64,000 nt of DNA from Marinifilum sp. D714 (GCF_030851345.1 NZ_JALPNU010000008.1:111783-175782); one strand, 5' to 3'; positions 47,123 through 55,676 are shown, counted from the stretch's first letter. Translations and numbers: made by a program. The notes: generated from the letters alone by a model not told the origin.

Positions 47123-47983
47123 ATGCTATACTTACTTTTTGCCATACTATCCTCTGCTGGAATTTTTGTCTGTTTTAAATACCTGGAACGATTTAAAGTA
47201 GATATTCTTCTTGCTATTATAGTTAACTACATCACAGCATCTGTTTGTGGATTTCTTTTAAGTGATTCAAATATTACTTTCCCACAAATTGTTCACCAAC
47301 CATGGTTTAACATTTCGTTTATAATTGGAACTGCTTTTATTGCTGCCTTTTTTATTATTGGACGATCAACGCAAAAAGCAGGAATTTCCATTACAACTCT
47401 GGCTAGTAAAATGTCTTTTGTATTGCCAATGATTTTTTCCATTGCATTTTATCAGGAAGCAATTTCATTGCAAAAAATTATCGGATTTATTTTGGCAATT
47501 AGTGCAGTACTTTTAAGTATCTATAAAGATCAAACTGATACAACCCACCGTAGATATTTATGGCTACCAATACTACTATTCTTTGTTGCAGGTACTGTTG
47601 ACTCCCTAGTGAAATATGCACAAGAAGAGTATCTTAAGTCTGGCGGACAAGAAATATTCTCTACCCTACTCTTCGCTATTGCAGCCATTTCTGGTTTTGT
47701 TGTTTTGATCATTAAAAAGCAAAGTTTTAAGGAACTATTACAAGCAAAAGTCGTAATTGGAGGTATTCTTCTTGGCTTAGTTAATTTTGGATCTCTGCAC
47801 TTTTTAATCGCTTCATTGAACAAATCGAACTTCGACAGTTCTGTAGTCTTTAGCATCATCAATATTGGAATTGTAGCAGTCTCCGTTTTAATTGGAATCG
47901 GAATTTTCAGAGAAAAACTAAACAAAATAAACCTTTTAGGAATAGTACTCGCAATTATTGCTATTTTTATCCTTACAAATTAG
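47123..47983 (+). CDS. EamA/DMT-family permease
   Basis: Inner-membrane drug/metabolite transporter-type protein of 286 residues with about ten hydrophobic helices in two repeated halves. The pattern of short loops with Lys or Arg and the end IGIFREKLNKINLLGIVLA, where a Glu-Lys loop precedes the last helix, is typical of EamA proteins. The substrate is not predictable. It is followed closely by yigZ. Confidence 0.8.
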   Translation: MLYLLFAILSSAGIFVCFKYLERFKVDILLAIIVNYITASVCGFLLSDSNITFPQIVHQPWFNISFIIGTAFIAAFFIIGRSTQKAGISITTLASKMSFVLPMIFSIAFYQEAISLQKIIGFILAISAVLLSIYKDQTDTTHRRYLWLPILLFFVAGTVDSLVKYAQEEYLKSGGQEIFSTLLFAIAAISGFVVLIIKKQSFKELLQAKVVIGGILLGLVNFGSLHFLIASLNKSNFDSSVVFSIINIGIVAVSVLIGIGIFREKLNKINLLGIVLAIIAIFILTN

Positions 47984-48003
47984 AACAAAGTATTATTGAA
48001 TTG

Positions 48004-48615
48004 ATGAGTAACGATACTTATAAAACCATTAGCCAACAATCCGAAGGCTTATACAAAGAAAAAGGCAGTAAATTTATAACCTATGCATATCCGGTTAGTA
48101 CCGAAAAAGAAATCAAAGAACACATTGCCAAGCTAAAAAAAGAGTACTACGATGCTCGTCATCACTGCTATGCATACATGCTTGGCGCAGATAAAAAAAA
48201 CTTCCGTGCCAACGACGATGGAGAGCCCTCTTCAACTGCAGGAAAACCCATTTTAGGGCAAATTCTATCCAATGATCTTACCAACATTCTTATCGTAGTC
48301 GTACGTTATTTTGGTGGAACGAAACTTGGAGCCAGTGGACTAATTCATGCCTACAAAACTGCAGCAGCCGATGCCATTTCAAATGCTGAAATTTTAGACA
48401 AAACAGTAAATGATATTTATGACATACATTTCGATTACCTGGTAATGAATGATATCATGAAAATCATAAAGGATGAGCAACCAGAACAACTTGGGCAGGA
48501 TTTTAACTTAACTTGCAAAATTACTCTAAGCATTCGCCAAAGTGAAGTGGAAAGATTAATTCAAAAATTTGAAAAAATTACCAGCGTAAAAGCAGAATAT
48601 ATTCGTACTACCTAG
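48004..48615 (+). CDS. YigZ/IMPACT-family protein
   Basis: A 203-residue protein of the YigZ family. The IMPACT core has YYDARHHCYAYMLG (about 45-58), DDGEPSSTAGKPIL (about 68-81) and VVRYFGGTKLGASGLIHAY (about 96-114), and a small C-terminal ferredoxin-like domain follows. Its cellular role in bacteria is unsettled. I start at the ATG at 48004; a TTG lies one codon upstream. Confidence 0.92.
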   Translation: MSNDTYKTISQQSEGLYKEKGSKFITYAYPVSTEKEIKEHIAKLKKEYYDARHHCYAYMLGADKKNFRANDDGEPSSTAGKPILGQILSNDLTNILIVVVRYFGGTKLGASGLIHAYKTAAADAISNAEILDKTVNDIYDIHFDYLVMNDIMKIIKDEQPEQLGQDFNLTCKITLSIRQSEVERLIQKFEKITSVKAEYIRTT

Positions 48616-48702
48616 CTTGTTATCTCTCAATCCAATAGACTACTTTTAATAATCAATATAATGCCAAGATTAAAAATTTGTTAATAATTAATCAAGTTTT
48701 CA

Positions 48703-48735
48703 TTTGATTTCTCGAATAAATTATACCTATATTTG
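48703..48735 (+). promoter_or_regulatory. Promoter of the pyrBI leader
   Basis: TTTG at 48703-48706 and TATATTTG at 48728-48735, separated by 21 bp, match the Bacteroidota -33 and -7 consensus exactly. Transcription should start near 48742, giving a 264-nt leader before pyrB. Confidence 0.7.
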
Positions 48736-48744
48736 TAATCTAGA

Positions 48745-49002
48745 ATGGAGTACATAATTATTCAATCTAGAGCCGCATTTATATCAGAAAGAAGTAAGTT
48801 TCATTACTTCTTCGCTCACATTTTCCATTATTTATTTCGATGTAAACGCAATAACAAGGCGTATTTTCCTGATTGTTATTTGGGTAATTCCCATCAAAAA
48901 TATTTTTCAAAAAAACCAACATTACCATTTATTTCGGTGATTGTTGGTTTTTTTTTGTGCCGAATAATGAACAAGCATTTTATATACACTTTTAATTTTT
49001 AA
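48745..49002 (+). CDS. Putative pyrBI leader peptide ORF
   Basis: An 85-codon open frame from an ATG only about 3 nt after the predicted transcription start to a TAA that ends 3 nt before the pyrB ATG. The product has no recognisable domain. The frame runs through a hairpin, a U-rich stretch and a terminator. In Escherichia coli the pyrBI leader peptide similarly reads through the attenuator and ends just before pyrB. I infer that its translation, not its product, matters. It may be a chance ORF. Confidence 0.45.
   Translation: MEYIIIQSRAAFISERSKFHYFFAHIFHYLFRCKRNNKAYFPDCYLGNSHQKYFSKKPTLPFISVIVGFFLCRIMNKHFIYTFNF
48789..48812 (+). promoter_or_regulatory. Candidate transcription-pause hairpin in the pyrBI leader
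   Basis: AAGAAGTAA at 48789-48797 pairs perfectly with TTACTTCTT at 48804-48812 around a 6-nt loop. A U-rich stretch (ATTTTCCATTATTTATTTCG) follows closely, the arrangement expected for a UTP-sensitive pause. Confidence 0.5.
48909..48956 (+). terminator. Terminator/attenuator before pyrB
   Basis: The stem ACCAACA...TGTTGGT (48915-48921 with 48942-48948) can be extended inward by TACC/GGTGA pairing, and is followed by nine T (48948-48956). It lies 49 nt before pyrB, downstream of the promoter, so pyrB expression requires read-through. Confidence 0.75.
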
Positions 49003-49005
49003 TCA

Positions 49006-49911
49006 ATGGATAACAAAAGTTTAGTATCGATCGACGACTACACAAAAGAAGAAATCCTGGAAGTATTGGCCAGAGCAGCCGAATTCGAAAAAAATCCAAA
49101 CTGCAACCTTTTGGAAGGTAAAGTGGTTGCTTCGCTTTTTTTCGAGCCATCTACTCGTACTCGCCTAAGTTTCGAAACTGCTATTAGCAGAATGGGTGGC
49201 AAGATTGTTGGATTTACCGATTCCTCTTCCTCAAGTGTTACCAAAGGTGAAACTTTGAAAGATACCACCAAAATGGTAAGTAATTATTGCGACTTGGTGG
49301 TTATGCGCCATCCAATTGAAGGTTCAGCTCGCTATGCTTCTGAGGTTTCTGATGTTCCAGTAATTAATGCAGGTGATGGAGCAAATCAGCACCCTACCCA
49401 AACCATGCTTGACCTTTACTCAATCTACAAAACTCAAGGAACACTGGAAAACCTTAACATTTTCATGGTAGGAGATCTAAAATATGGACGAACAGTTCAC
49501 TCCTTGCTAATGGCGATGTCGCACTTTAACCCAACCTTCCACTTTATCGCTCCAAAAGAATTGGAAATTCCTTTGGCTTACAAAATTTTCATGGACAAGA
49601 ATAACATTAACTATCATGAACATACTGAGTTCAACGATATTATTAATGATGCTGATATCTTGTATATGACTCGTGTTCAACGTGAACGCTTTGCCGATCC
49701 GTTGGAGTATGAGAAAGTGAAGAATGTGTACATTCTAAAGAATGATATGCTTGAGAATACCAGAGACAACCTGAGAATTCTTCATCCACTTCCAAGAGTA
49801 AACGAAATTGCTGTTGATGTAGATGCTAATCCTAAAGCATATTATTTCCAACAAGCTCTTAATGGTGTTTATGCACGCCAGGCAATTATTGCAAAAGCTC
49901 TTGACTTATAA
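49006..49911 (+). CDS. pyrB: Aspartate carbamoyltransferase catalytic chain
   Basis: First committed step of pyrimidine synthesis: carbamoyl phosphate plus aspartate to carbamoyl aspartate. Carbamoyl-phosphate motif [12 protein letters not shown] (about 46-57), the [10 protein letters not shown] block (about 127-136), aspartate-binding RVQRERF (about 223-229) and HPLPR (about 261-265). Length 301. It lies 33 bp before pyrI, so the regulated PyrB6PyrI6 enzyme is expected. An attenuator-like leader precedes it. Confidence 0.97.
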   Translation: MDNKSLVSIDDYTKEEILEVLARAAEFEKNPNCNLLEGKVVASLFFEPSTRTRLSFETAISRMGGKIVGFTDSSSSSVTKGETLKDTTKMVSNYCDLVVMRHPIEGSARYASEVSDVPVINAGDGANQHPTQTMLDLYSIYKTQGTLENLNIFMVGDLKYGRTVHSLLMAMSHFNPTFHFIAPKELEIPLAYKIFMDKNNINYHEHTEFNDIINDADILYMTRVQRERFADPLEYEKVKNVYILKNDMLENTRDNLRILHPLPRVNEIAVDVDANPKAYYFQQALNGVYARQAIIAKALDL

Positions 49912-49944
49912 TCACATTATTCACGCTTAAAAGAACATCAAAAT

Positions 49945-50403
49945 ATGGACGCAAAAAAAGAATTACAAGTAAGTGCGATCGAAAATGGAACTGTAATTGA
50001 CCACATTCCAGCAGAATATCTTTTCCAGGTAATTAATATACTCGGACTAGACAATTGTAATAATTCTGTAACCTTCGGGAACAATCTTGAAAGTAAAATA
50101 TTGGGCAAAAAAGCCATCATTAAAATTGCTGATAAATTCTTTGAAGATGACGAAATCAATAAAATTTCATTGATAGCTCCTCATGCAAAACTAAACATCA
50201 TCAAAGACTACCAAGTAGTTGAAAAGAAAATTGTTGAGTCTCCTGATAAAGTGATTGGCATTGCAAAATGTATGAATCCAAAGTGTATCACAAATGTTGA
50301 AGAAGTAACCACAAGATTTAAAGTAATCGATAAAACTCCAATTACTTTAAAATGCCACTATTGTGAAAAAATTACTGATCACAAGCATATTGAAATCATG
50401 TAA
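49945..50403 (+). CDS. pyrI: Aspartate carbamoyltransferase regulatory chain
   Basis: Allosteric subunit binding CTP, UTP and ATP. The nucleotide-binding domain occupies residues 1-100 ([20 protein letters not shown] start). The zinc domain has four Cys in CMNPKC (about 109-114) and CHYC (about 138-141). Length 152 is standard. It forms an operon with pyrB and is followed by a strong terminator. Confidence 0.96.
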   Translation: MDAKKELQVSAIENGTVIDHIPAEYLFQVINILGLDNCNNSVTFGNNLESKILGKKAIIKIADKFFEDDEINKISLIAPHAKLNIIKDYQVVEKKIVESPDKVIGIAKCMNPKCITNVEEVTTRFKVIDKTPITLKCHYCEKITDHKHIEIM

Positions 50404-50429
50404 TTGCTTTGTGATTTTCTTGTTAGTTA

Positions 50430-50453
50430 AAAAAGCCCCTAGTGGGCTTTTTT
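50430..50453 (+). terminator. Terminator of the pyrBI operon
   Basis: AAAAGCCC and GGGCTTTT form a stem around CTAGT, followed by TTTT and further T-rich sequence. Confidence 0.9.
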
Positions 50454-50478
50454 TATTTTTCTACCTTTGCAGCAAATT

Positions 50479-50555
50479 ATAATACCGATTATTAATTTGT
50501 ACAACCATACGTTCGCTTCGCTTCCTATGATTAACAAATTACATATCGGTATTAT
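50479..50555. repeat. 77-bp MITE-like inverted-repeat element
   Basis: Perfect 11-bp terminal inverted repeats, ATAATACCGAT at 50479-50489 and ATCGGTATTAT at 50545-50555. An inner pair (ATTAATTTGT and ACAAATTAC) extends the stem. It lies between the pyrBI terminator and the next gene and looks like a small mobile palindrome. No transposase is present. Confidence 0.55.
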
Positions 50556-50614
50556 ACCTAAAATATCTGAGAGCTTAAACACTCTCAACATTTAATAAAT
50601 GGTATAAATTGATC

Positions 50615-51274
50615 ATGACACAAAATATAGAAGAGCTACGCGAATTGGTTTCAGCCGCAATAGAGAATGGACAAAGTGGCAAAATTAAAGCTTGTAAATC
50701 AGCATTAAACGATATTTACACCACCATTAAGAACGATCCTTTTCTACTATGGGAAGACTCTTATGTGTCCCAATTGGGCAAAGCAATTATCATGATGATT
50801 CATTGGGATATGATTGATGACGAAGATGAAAATATAGGATTAGCTCATCTTGCATATTTGTATATCAGTAAAGCCATTGAAAAAGAAGAAAGCTTGCAAT
50901 CTGAAAGTGATAACTGTGAACTTTTTCGCTTAAGAAAGGACAGAATCATTATCATGAAAAGCTTTGATGATTTCTTTGTAGAGAGTTTACAAAACTTCTA
51001 TTTTGCAGATAATAAAGCTACTAATCTAGATACCTACAACGAGCAAAGAAAAGCAGTTCTAAGCAGATTGCCATTTATGCAATTTTCGGACATCTACCTA
51101 ATTGAACAAGATTATCCAAACCTACGTGATGATGAGTTTCTTTTGGAGTTGGCAAATTTGATTGAGCACGATCAAGAATTTACCAATGAAAACTTAAATG
51201 AAGCCTTTCTGCTTCATAAAATACTGTATAAATTCACATACGAGCAATTGAAAAAAGGAGAATTAATCTACTAA
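50615..51274 (+). CDS. Hypothetical helical protein
   Basis: A 219-residue acidic, helical, soluble protein with no signal peptide or recognised domain. I start at the ATG at 50615, two codons after a TTG. Charged helices and a regular pattern (NIEELRELVSAAIENG start, MMIHWDMIDDEDENIGLAHL) suggest a repeat-like helical fold. It has its own terminator. Function unknown. Confidence 0.75.
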   Translation: MTQNIEELRELVSAAIENGQSGKIKACKSALNDIYTTIKNDPFLLWEDSYVSQLGKAIIMMIHWDMIDDEDENIGLAHLAYLYISKAIEKEESLQSESDNCELFRLRKDRIIIMKSFDDFFVESLQNFYFADNKATNLDTYNEQRKAVLSRLPFMQFSDIYLIEQDYPNLRDDEFLLELANLIEHDQEFTNENLNEAFLLHKILYKFTYEQLKKGELIY

Positions 51275-51296
51275 TCAGGTTTATATATTAGATTGT

Positions 51297-51327
51297 AGAG
51301 ACGTAAATTCATTCGTCTCTTTTTTTC
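51297..51327 (+). terminator. Terminator after the hypothetical gene at 50615
   Basis: AGAGACG at 51297-51303 pairs with CGTCTCT at 51314-51320, followed by seven T. Confidence 0.88.
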
Positions 51328-51519
51328 TGCAGCAATTTCATTTCATAAAAAAAGACTTTTTTATCTGCAAAACATATCATTGTTTACAGAAGTTGAATTT
51401 TTCTTTCTATCTTAATGCTTTAAAAGCATAGGAGTATACAAAATCGCTGAGTTTTTCCTATGTAGGGTTTGATTTCAAACAAAATATTATCAGCAAAAAA
51501 CAATAAACAACAGCATTTT

Positions 51520-53022
51520 ATGAGTACAGAAAAATACGACCTTGTTGTATTGGGGAGTGGTCCTGCAGGCTTCTCGGCAGCAATGCGTGCAATTGATTTT
51601 GGCAAATCGGTTTGTCTAATCGAAGCACAACATCTTGGTGGAGCTGGAATTATGAACGGAGCTCTTACTTCAAAAGCCATGTGGGAACTTTCCAGAGACT
51701 ATTCTATTGCCTCATCAGTAATGAGAGGTTACCGCGCATCTGGTTTGAATGTTGATTACAAGCAAGTACAAAAAACCATTATGCAAGCTGCTAAACAAAA
51801 GCAGTTGCAAATGCTTTCTCAAATTGAGACCTATGCAGAACCAACTGAAAAGTTTGGAAACATCACTTTAAAGCATGGTTGGGGAAAATTTATCGATTCT
51901 CATACCATTGAAATTAAATCCCAAAAAAAGACTGAGCTTGTTTACGGTGATAACTTTATTATTGCAACAGGTTCAAGACCTCGCCCAATGCCTGACGTTG
52001 AAATCGATCAGGAAAGAATTATCGATTCGGAAGGAATTATGAACCTGAAAGAGTTTCCTGAACGAATGATCATTTTAGGTTCGGGGATTATTGGTTGTGA
52101 ATTCGCTACCATTTTTTCCAACTACAACCAAACAGAGGTACATTTACTTGACAGACAACACAAGGTAATTCCATACGAAGATGATGATTTAAGTAGTTTT
52201 GTATCTAAAAACCTGGAAAATAATGGTGTTATTATTCACCATACAGCCAATTTAAGATGCATTAGAAAACGACCAGATTTTCTGGAAGTTGTACTTGATT
52301 ATCAGGATGGACATTCTAAAGTAATTGAAGTGGATGTGGCTCTGGTGGCAATTGGTAGAATTCCAAATTTAGACAATATTGGTCTTGAAAATGTTGGCAT
52401 TGAAAGAACGGATCGAGGTTATTTGAATATCAATGAAGTTTGTGCAACCGACGACTTTAAGGCATGTAATATTTTTGCGGCAGGTGATGTTTCTGGTCAT
52501 GCTCAACTCTATTCTGTTGGAGAACTTCAGGGAAGATATATTGTGGAAGCTTTATATGGAAACCTGGAATATCCGTTAGACTATTCGAACATGTCTACTT
52601 TAATGTTCTTTAAACCCGAGGTAGCAGCAGTTGGATTAAACGAGAAAGCTTGCCAGAAAAGAGGTATTCCTTACAAGGTAGCTACCTACTCAAATTCCTT
52701 GATAAACCGTGCAGTTGCTATGAGAGCTATTGATGGCTTCATTAAAATTATTGTAAGCGACGATGGCAATGCTCGAATTTTAGGAATGAGAGCAGCAGGT
52801 CCTCAAGCATCAACATTAATCACTTCTATTGCATACCAAATTACCCAAAAAGGCACCTTAAAGGATATCCGACACAATGTTCACCCTCACCCAAGTATTA
52901 GTGAAGGAGTGCAGGAATGTTTAAGGGTTTTCGAAGAAAAATCGATATACAAACCCAAAGCGTTTCCTGATTTAATAAAGCTGAAAAGCTGGAGACCAGA
53001 GAAGGTAAAAGAAGTTAAATAA
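51520..53022 (+). CDS. Disulfide-reductase-family flavoprotein lacking the redox cysteines
   Basis: FAD/NAD(P)-dependent oxidoreductase shaped like dihydrolipoamide dehydrogenase. FAD site LGSGPAGFSAAM (11-22), NAD(P) site LGSGIIGCEFATIF (about 189-202), second FAD site IFAAGDVSG (about 320-328) and a C-terminal interface with HPHPSISEG. The redox-disulfide segment reads GGAGIMNGALTSK (40-52), so both cysteines of GGTCLNxGCIPSK are replaced (Gly43 and Ala48). It cannot be a normal disulfide reductase; a transhydrogenase or NADH oxidase-type role is possible. I chose the ATG at 51520 over the TTG at 51469 because the FAD site then sits at the usual place. Confidence 0.85.
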   Translation: MSTEKYDLVVLGSGPAGFSAAMRAIDFGKSVCLIEAQHLGGAGIMNGALTSKAMWELSRDYSIASSVMRGYRASGLNVDYKQVQKTIMQAAKQKQLQMLSQIETYAEPTEKFGNITLKHGWGKFIDSHTIEIKSQKKTELVYGDNFIIATGSRPRPMPDVEIDQERIIDSEGIMNLKEFPERMIILGSGIIGCEFATIFSNYNQTEVHLLDRQHKVIPYEDDDLSSFVSKNLENNGVIIHHTANLRCIRKRPDFLEVVLDYQDGHSKVIEVDVALVAIGRIPNLDNIGLENVGIERTDRGYLNINEVCATDDFKACNIFAAGDVSGHAQLYSVGELQGRYIVEALYGNLEYPLDYSNMSTLMFFKPEVAAVGLNEKACQKRGIPYKVATYSNSLINRAVAMRAIDGFIKIIVSDDGNARILGMRAAGPQASTLITSIAYQITQKGTLKDIRHNVHPHPSISEGVQECLRVFEEKSIYKPKAFPDLIKLKSWRPEKVKEVK

Positions 53023-53027
53023 TAAAA

Positions 53028-53064
53028 CAACACCTCAAATATTAAATTGTATTTGGGGTGTTTG
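53028..53064 (+). terminator. Terminator after the flavoprotein gene
   Basis: AACACCTCAAAT at 53029-53040 pairs with ATTTGGGGTGTT at 53050-53061 with one G-T or mismatch position, followed by a short T-rich stretch. Confidence 0.7.
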
Positions 53065-53217
53065 TATTTATGAATTGGTTCATATCCAATTTTAACAGTT
53101 AAATCATTCTTACGTAAGAAGTCTACATTTATTGAAATTAGATAAGGGAACAGAAAATTGACCTTATGAGCTGATTTTTGTAACTTATAATTGTTCAACA
53201 ATCAGTGAATTAATCAG

Positions 53218-53532
53218 ATGAATTACGTAGAACTTATAAAATTAATTACCCATGGAGAATGGCGAAATGTAGAATCGCAAGAAGTCTGCTCTTTCTTTTG
53301 GACTGAACCCGATCAATCCATAAACATCAAATTCATATCAGGTGAAAAAGCTGGCAAAACCGACTCTCATAAATTTGTTAAACTGTACTTGAGCAAAGAA
53401 CAACAAGAAGACTGTCATTCTCTGCAATTTCAAAGCAATTTATTCACCAGCAAATTCTGTTTAGAATCGGAAGACAGCCACTTGTTTGTATCATCAAAAG
53501 TGTTTGGTGAAATGGAGTTGGAAAAGTTATAA
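53218..53532 (+). CDS. Small hypothetical protein
   Basis: A 104-residue protein with no signal peptide, membrane segment or recognised domain. It begins NYVELIKLITHGEW and is moderately charged. It stands alone, followed by a hairpin shared with the convergent FKBP gene. Coding is supported by length and a clean start codon; function is unknown. Confidence 0.6.
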   Translation: MNYVELIKLITHGEWRNVESQEVCSFFWTEPDQSINIKFISGEKAGKTDSHKFVKLYLSKEQQEDCHSLQFQSNLFTSKFCLESEDSHLFVSSKVFGEMELEKL

Positions 53533-53540
53533 AACAAAGA

Positions 53541-53562
53541 TGCCCAACCAAAAGGATGGGCA
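53541..53562. terminator. Hairpin between convergent genes
   Basis: TGCCCAaCC at 53541-53549 pairs with GGaTGGGCA at 53554-53562 around AAAA. It may serve the small plus-strand gene and the FKBP gene. Confidence 0.6.
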
Positions 53563-53583
53563 AATATCATTTTAAACCTGATC

Positions 53584-54399
53584 TTACCTATTGTTAGAAT
53601 GCTTTTTACACAGTTCAATCATCTTTTCCTGCATCATTTTATTTTCAGGATCACTTTTTAAAAGAATTTCCAAGTGATCCTTGGCTGCAAGATAGTCTTC
53701 CATACTTTCCAAAGACAATACATTTCTGTACTTTAGTCTATCATCCTTGGCCAATTCTCCAATTTTTGTCGCATAATTGGCTGCTTTCTCATGCAAATTA
53801 TCCTTTGTAAGCAATTCCCAAACCCTGTTTAATTGCTCGCTATCGGTATGATACTGATTGGCTTCCTCACCTCCAGCAATTCTCTGGTAAGTTGCAATGG
53901 CATCCTCCAAAGATTTCTCATTCATATCTGCATACAATAAATCAGACAAAAACTTTTTAGGAGCCTCAACCTGAATAACTTTAAACTGATCGTATACCAA
54001 AGTAGCATTTGGAGGAATCACATCTCCCGCTCCCCTTGAACCATATGCCAAAGAATCTGGAAGTATCGCAACAACTTCATCTCCTTCACGAAGCAACATG
54101 CTCACTTCTTTAAAACCTTTAATCAAGCGTGAATAATCAGCTACATAAGTAAATAAAGAATCAGGTAACTCATTGGTATTCCAAACTACTTTCCCATCAA
54201 CCTGAAGGCTTAAATAGGCACCTACCTTGCATCCGGTTTCAACCTTTCGGCCCTCACCTTTTTTCAGATAGAAATACTTTAAACCACCGGCAGTTTGAAT
54301 GGTGTCACCCAAAGTAATTTCTTTATTTGTTGATTTTTGATTGTTACAGGCACTAAGCATTACCAGTGCCGTAAATAAAATAGAATAAATCGTTTTCAT
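53584..54399 (-). CDS. FKBP-type peptidyl-prolyl isomerase lipoprotein with helical C-terminus
   Basis: Lipoprotein (lipobox LSAC, Cys18) with an FKBP domain at about 30-135: GRKVETGCKVGAYLSLQVDG, LIKGFKEVSMLLREGDEV, the LAYGSRGAGDVIPPNATLVY active-site stretch, and FKVIQVE. It assists folding of exported proteins. Residues about 145-271 are TPR-like helices. Length 271. No operon partner is evident. Confidence 0.88.
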   Translation of the reverse strand: MKTIYSILFTALVMLSACNNQKSTNKEITLGDTIQTAGGLKYFYLKKGEGRKVETGCKVGAYLSLQVDGKVVWNTNELPDSLFTYVADYSRLIKGFKEVSMLLREGDEVVAILPDSLAYGSRGAGDVIPPNATLVYDQFKVIQVEAPKKFLSDLLYADMNEKSLEDAIATYQRIAGGEEANQYHTDSEQLNRVWELLTKDNLHEKAANYATKIGELAKDDRLKYRNVLSLESMEDYLAAKDHLEILLKSDPENKMMQEKMIELCKKHSNNR

Positions 54400-54719
54400 A
54401 GTGTTGTTATTATGTGGTATCTGTACAATCAGAATTCCAAATGTAAGAAATAATAAAATGATGGAATGAAAGTAAATTATGGAATTTTATCCTGAAACTA
54501 TTTACAATCTGAAGTCTAACATTACCAATTGACATCATATATTTAATTTTACCCATCCTATTTTGTCAACTTACATCAAGGCAGTGAAATATTTCATTAC
54601 AACGATATTAACACCCTATTTTGAATGACATACTCTCAAAACTTTAAGCTTATTTTAATTTTATTTTTGGAGAATAATAAAAAATGCATATTTTTACTTT
54701 GAATTTCAAAGTACTTTTT
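54400..54719. other. Intergenic region between divergent FKBP and membrane-protein genes
   Basis: 320 bp of AT-rich DNA. It contains the palindromic operator next to the downstream ATG and a possible -7 element, TATTTTTG at 54662-54669. Nothing else was recognised. Confidence 0.4.
54696..54712 (+). promoter_or_regulatory. Palindromic operator, copy 1
   Basis: ACTTTGAATTTCAAAGT, six-base arms ACTTTG/CAAAGT around five bases, ending 7 bp before the ATG at 54720. The same element recurs at 55641-55657 before creD. It is probably bound by the winged-helix protein encoded at 55334. Confidence 0.6.
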
Positions 54720-55337
54720 ATGAATCAACAAAAATACATTGATGATCTGAATGAAATTAAAGAGATGATGAACAAATCATCTAAATTTATTTCATTGAGC
54801 GGTTTATCGGGAATTTCGGCAGGAATTATTGCGTTGGCGGGTGCCTATTTTGCATGGATTAACATCTACTCTGAAACTGGTTACCAAAATTTTGATCGCG
54901 CTTTATTAAGTTGGGAACAAATTATTCAATTGTTAGGCATTGGTGTAATCACATTACTGCTTGCTGTTGGCTTTGGAATTTTCTTTACTCGTCTAAAAAC
55001 CAAAAAAACCAAGCAAAACATATGGGATTCTCAAACCAAAAGATTGCTAATCAATTTATTTATCCCTCTTTTAAGTGGTGGCGTATTTTGTCTGTTAATA
55101 TTACTTAAAGGTTACATTGGCTTAATTGCCCCCCTAACCTTGATTTTTTATGGCTTGGCATTGGTAAATGCAAGTAAATACACCCTAACAGAAGTTCGAA
55201 GTCTTGGAATTCTGGAGATTATCTTAGGATTAATTGCTACATACTTTATTGGTTATGGCTTGATATTTTGGTGCATTGGATTTGGAATCCTACACATTGT
55301 GTATGGTATTATTATGGAAGTAAAATACAAGTCGTGA
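54720..55337 (+). CDS. Four- to six-helix membrane protein co-transcribed with a winged-helix regulator
   Basis: A 205-residue inner-membrane protein. After a short helix (NQQKYIDDLNEIKEMMNKSS) there are about six hydrophobic segments. I start at the ATG at 54720, because the upstream in-frame ATG at 54684 would put the operator inside the coding region. No catalytic motif is seen. Its stop overlaps the GTG start of the winged-helix gene (GTGA), so the two are translationally coupled. Such membrane-protein and regulator pairs recur in Bacteroidota beside creD. Confidence 0.75.
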   Translation: MNQQKYIDDLNEIKEMMNKSSKFISLSGLSGISAGIIALAGAYFAWINIYSETGYQNFDRALLSWEQIIQLLGIGVITLLLAVGFGIFFTRLKTKKTKQNIWDSQTKRLLINLFIPLLSGGVFCLLILLKGYIGLIAPLTLIFYGLALVNASKYTLTEVRSLGILEIILGLIATYFIGYGLIFWCIGFGILHIVYGIIMEVKYKS

Positions 55338-55624
55338 AAGATATTTTAAAAGATTTAAATAAAGCTTTTGAGAACCGAATTCGACTTGGAATCATGTCGG
55401 CTTTGGTGGTAAACGATTACCTGGATTTTAATGCCTTAAAAAACCTTTTAGGCGTAACTGATGGTAATTTGGCCAGCCACCTAAAATCCCTGGAAAAGAC
55501 TGAGTACATTCGCGTTCAAAAAGAATTCTTAGATCGCAAACCAAACACCAAGTATAGTGCTACAAACGAAGGAAAAGCAGCATTCCTAAAACACATAAAA
55601 GCCATTGAGCAACTATTGAAATAA
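55334..55624 (+). CDS. Winged-helix transcriptional regulator
   Basis: A 96-residue winged-helix DNA-binding protein of the HTH_34/MarR-ArsR-like type: FENRIRLGIMSALVVND (15-31), LGVTDGNLASHLKSLEKTEYI (recognition helix and wing, about 44-64), TKYSATNEGKAAFLKH. The start is GTG at 55334 overlapping the upstream stop. Identical palindromes before its own operon and before creD point to autoregulation and control of creD. Confidence 0.87.
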   Translation: MKDILKDLNKAFENRIRLGIMSALVVNDYLDFNALKNLLGVTDGNLASHLKSLEKTEYIRVQKEFLDRKPNTKYSATNEGKAAFLKHIKAIEQLLK

Positions 55625-55640
55625 ATTTTTTTATCATTTT

Positions 55641-55657
55641 ACTTTGTATTTCAAAGT
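55641..55657 (+). promoter_or_regulatory. Palindromic operator, copy 2 (before creD)
   Basis: ACTTTGTATTTCAAAGT, 16 of 17 bases identical to the copy at 54696-54712, including flanking TTTT before and ACTTTT after. It lies 20 bp before the creD ATG. Confidence 0.6.
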
Positions 55658-55676
55658 ACTTTTAAAAATATCAAAT

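Noticed and set aside
47530..47925. Minus-strand ORF of 131 codons
   Set aside because: Antisense to the EamA permease gene, a common artefact opposite hydrophobic proteins.
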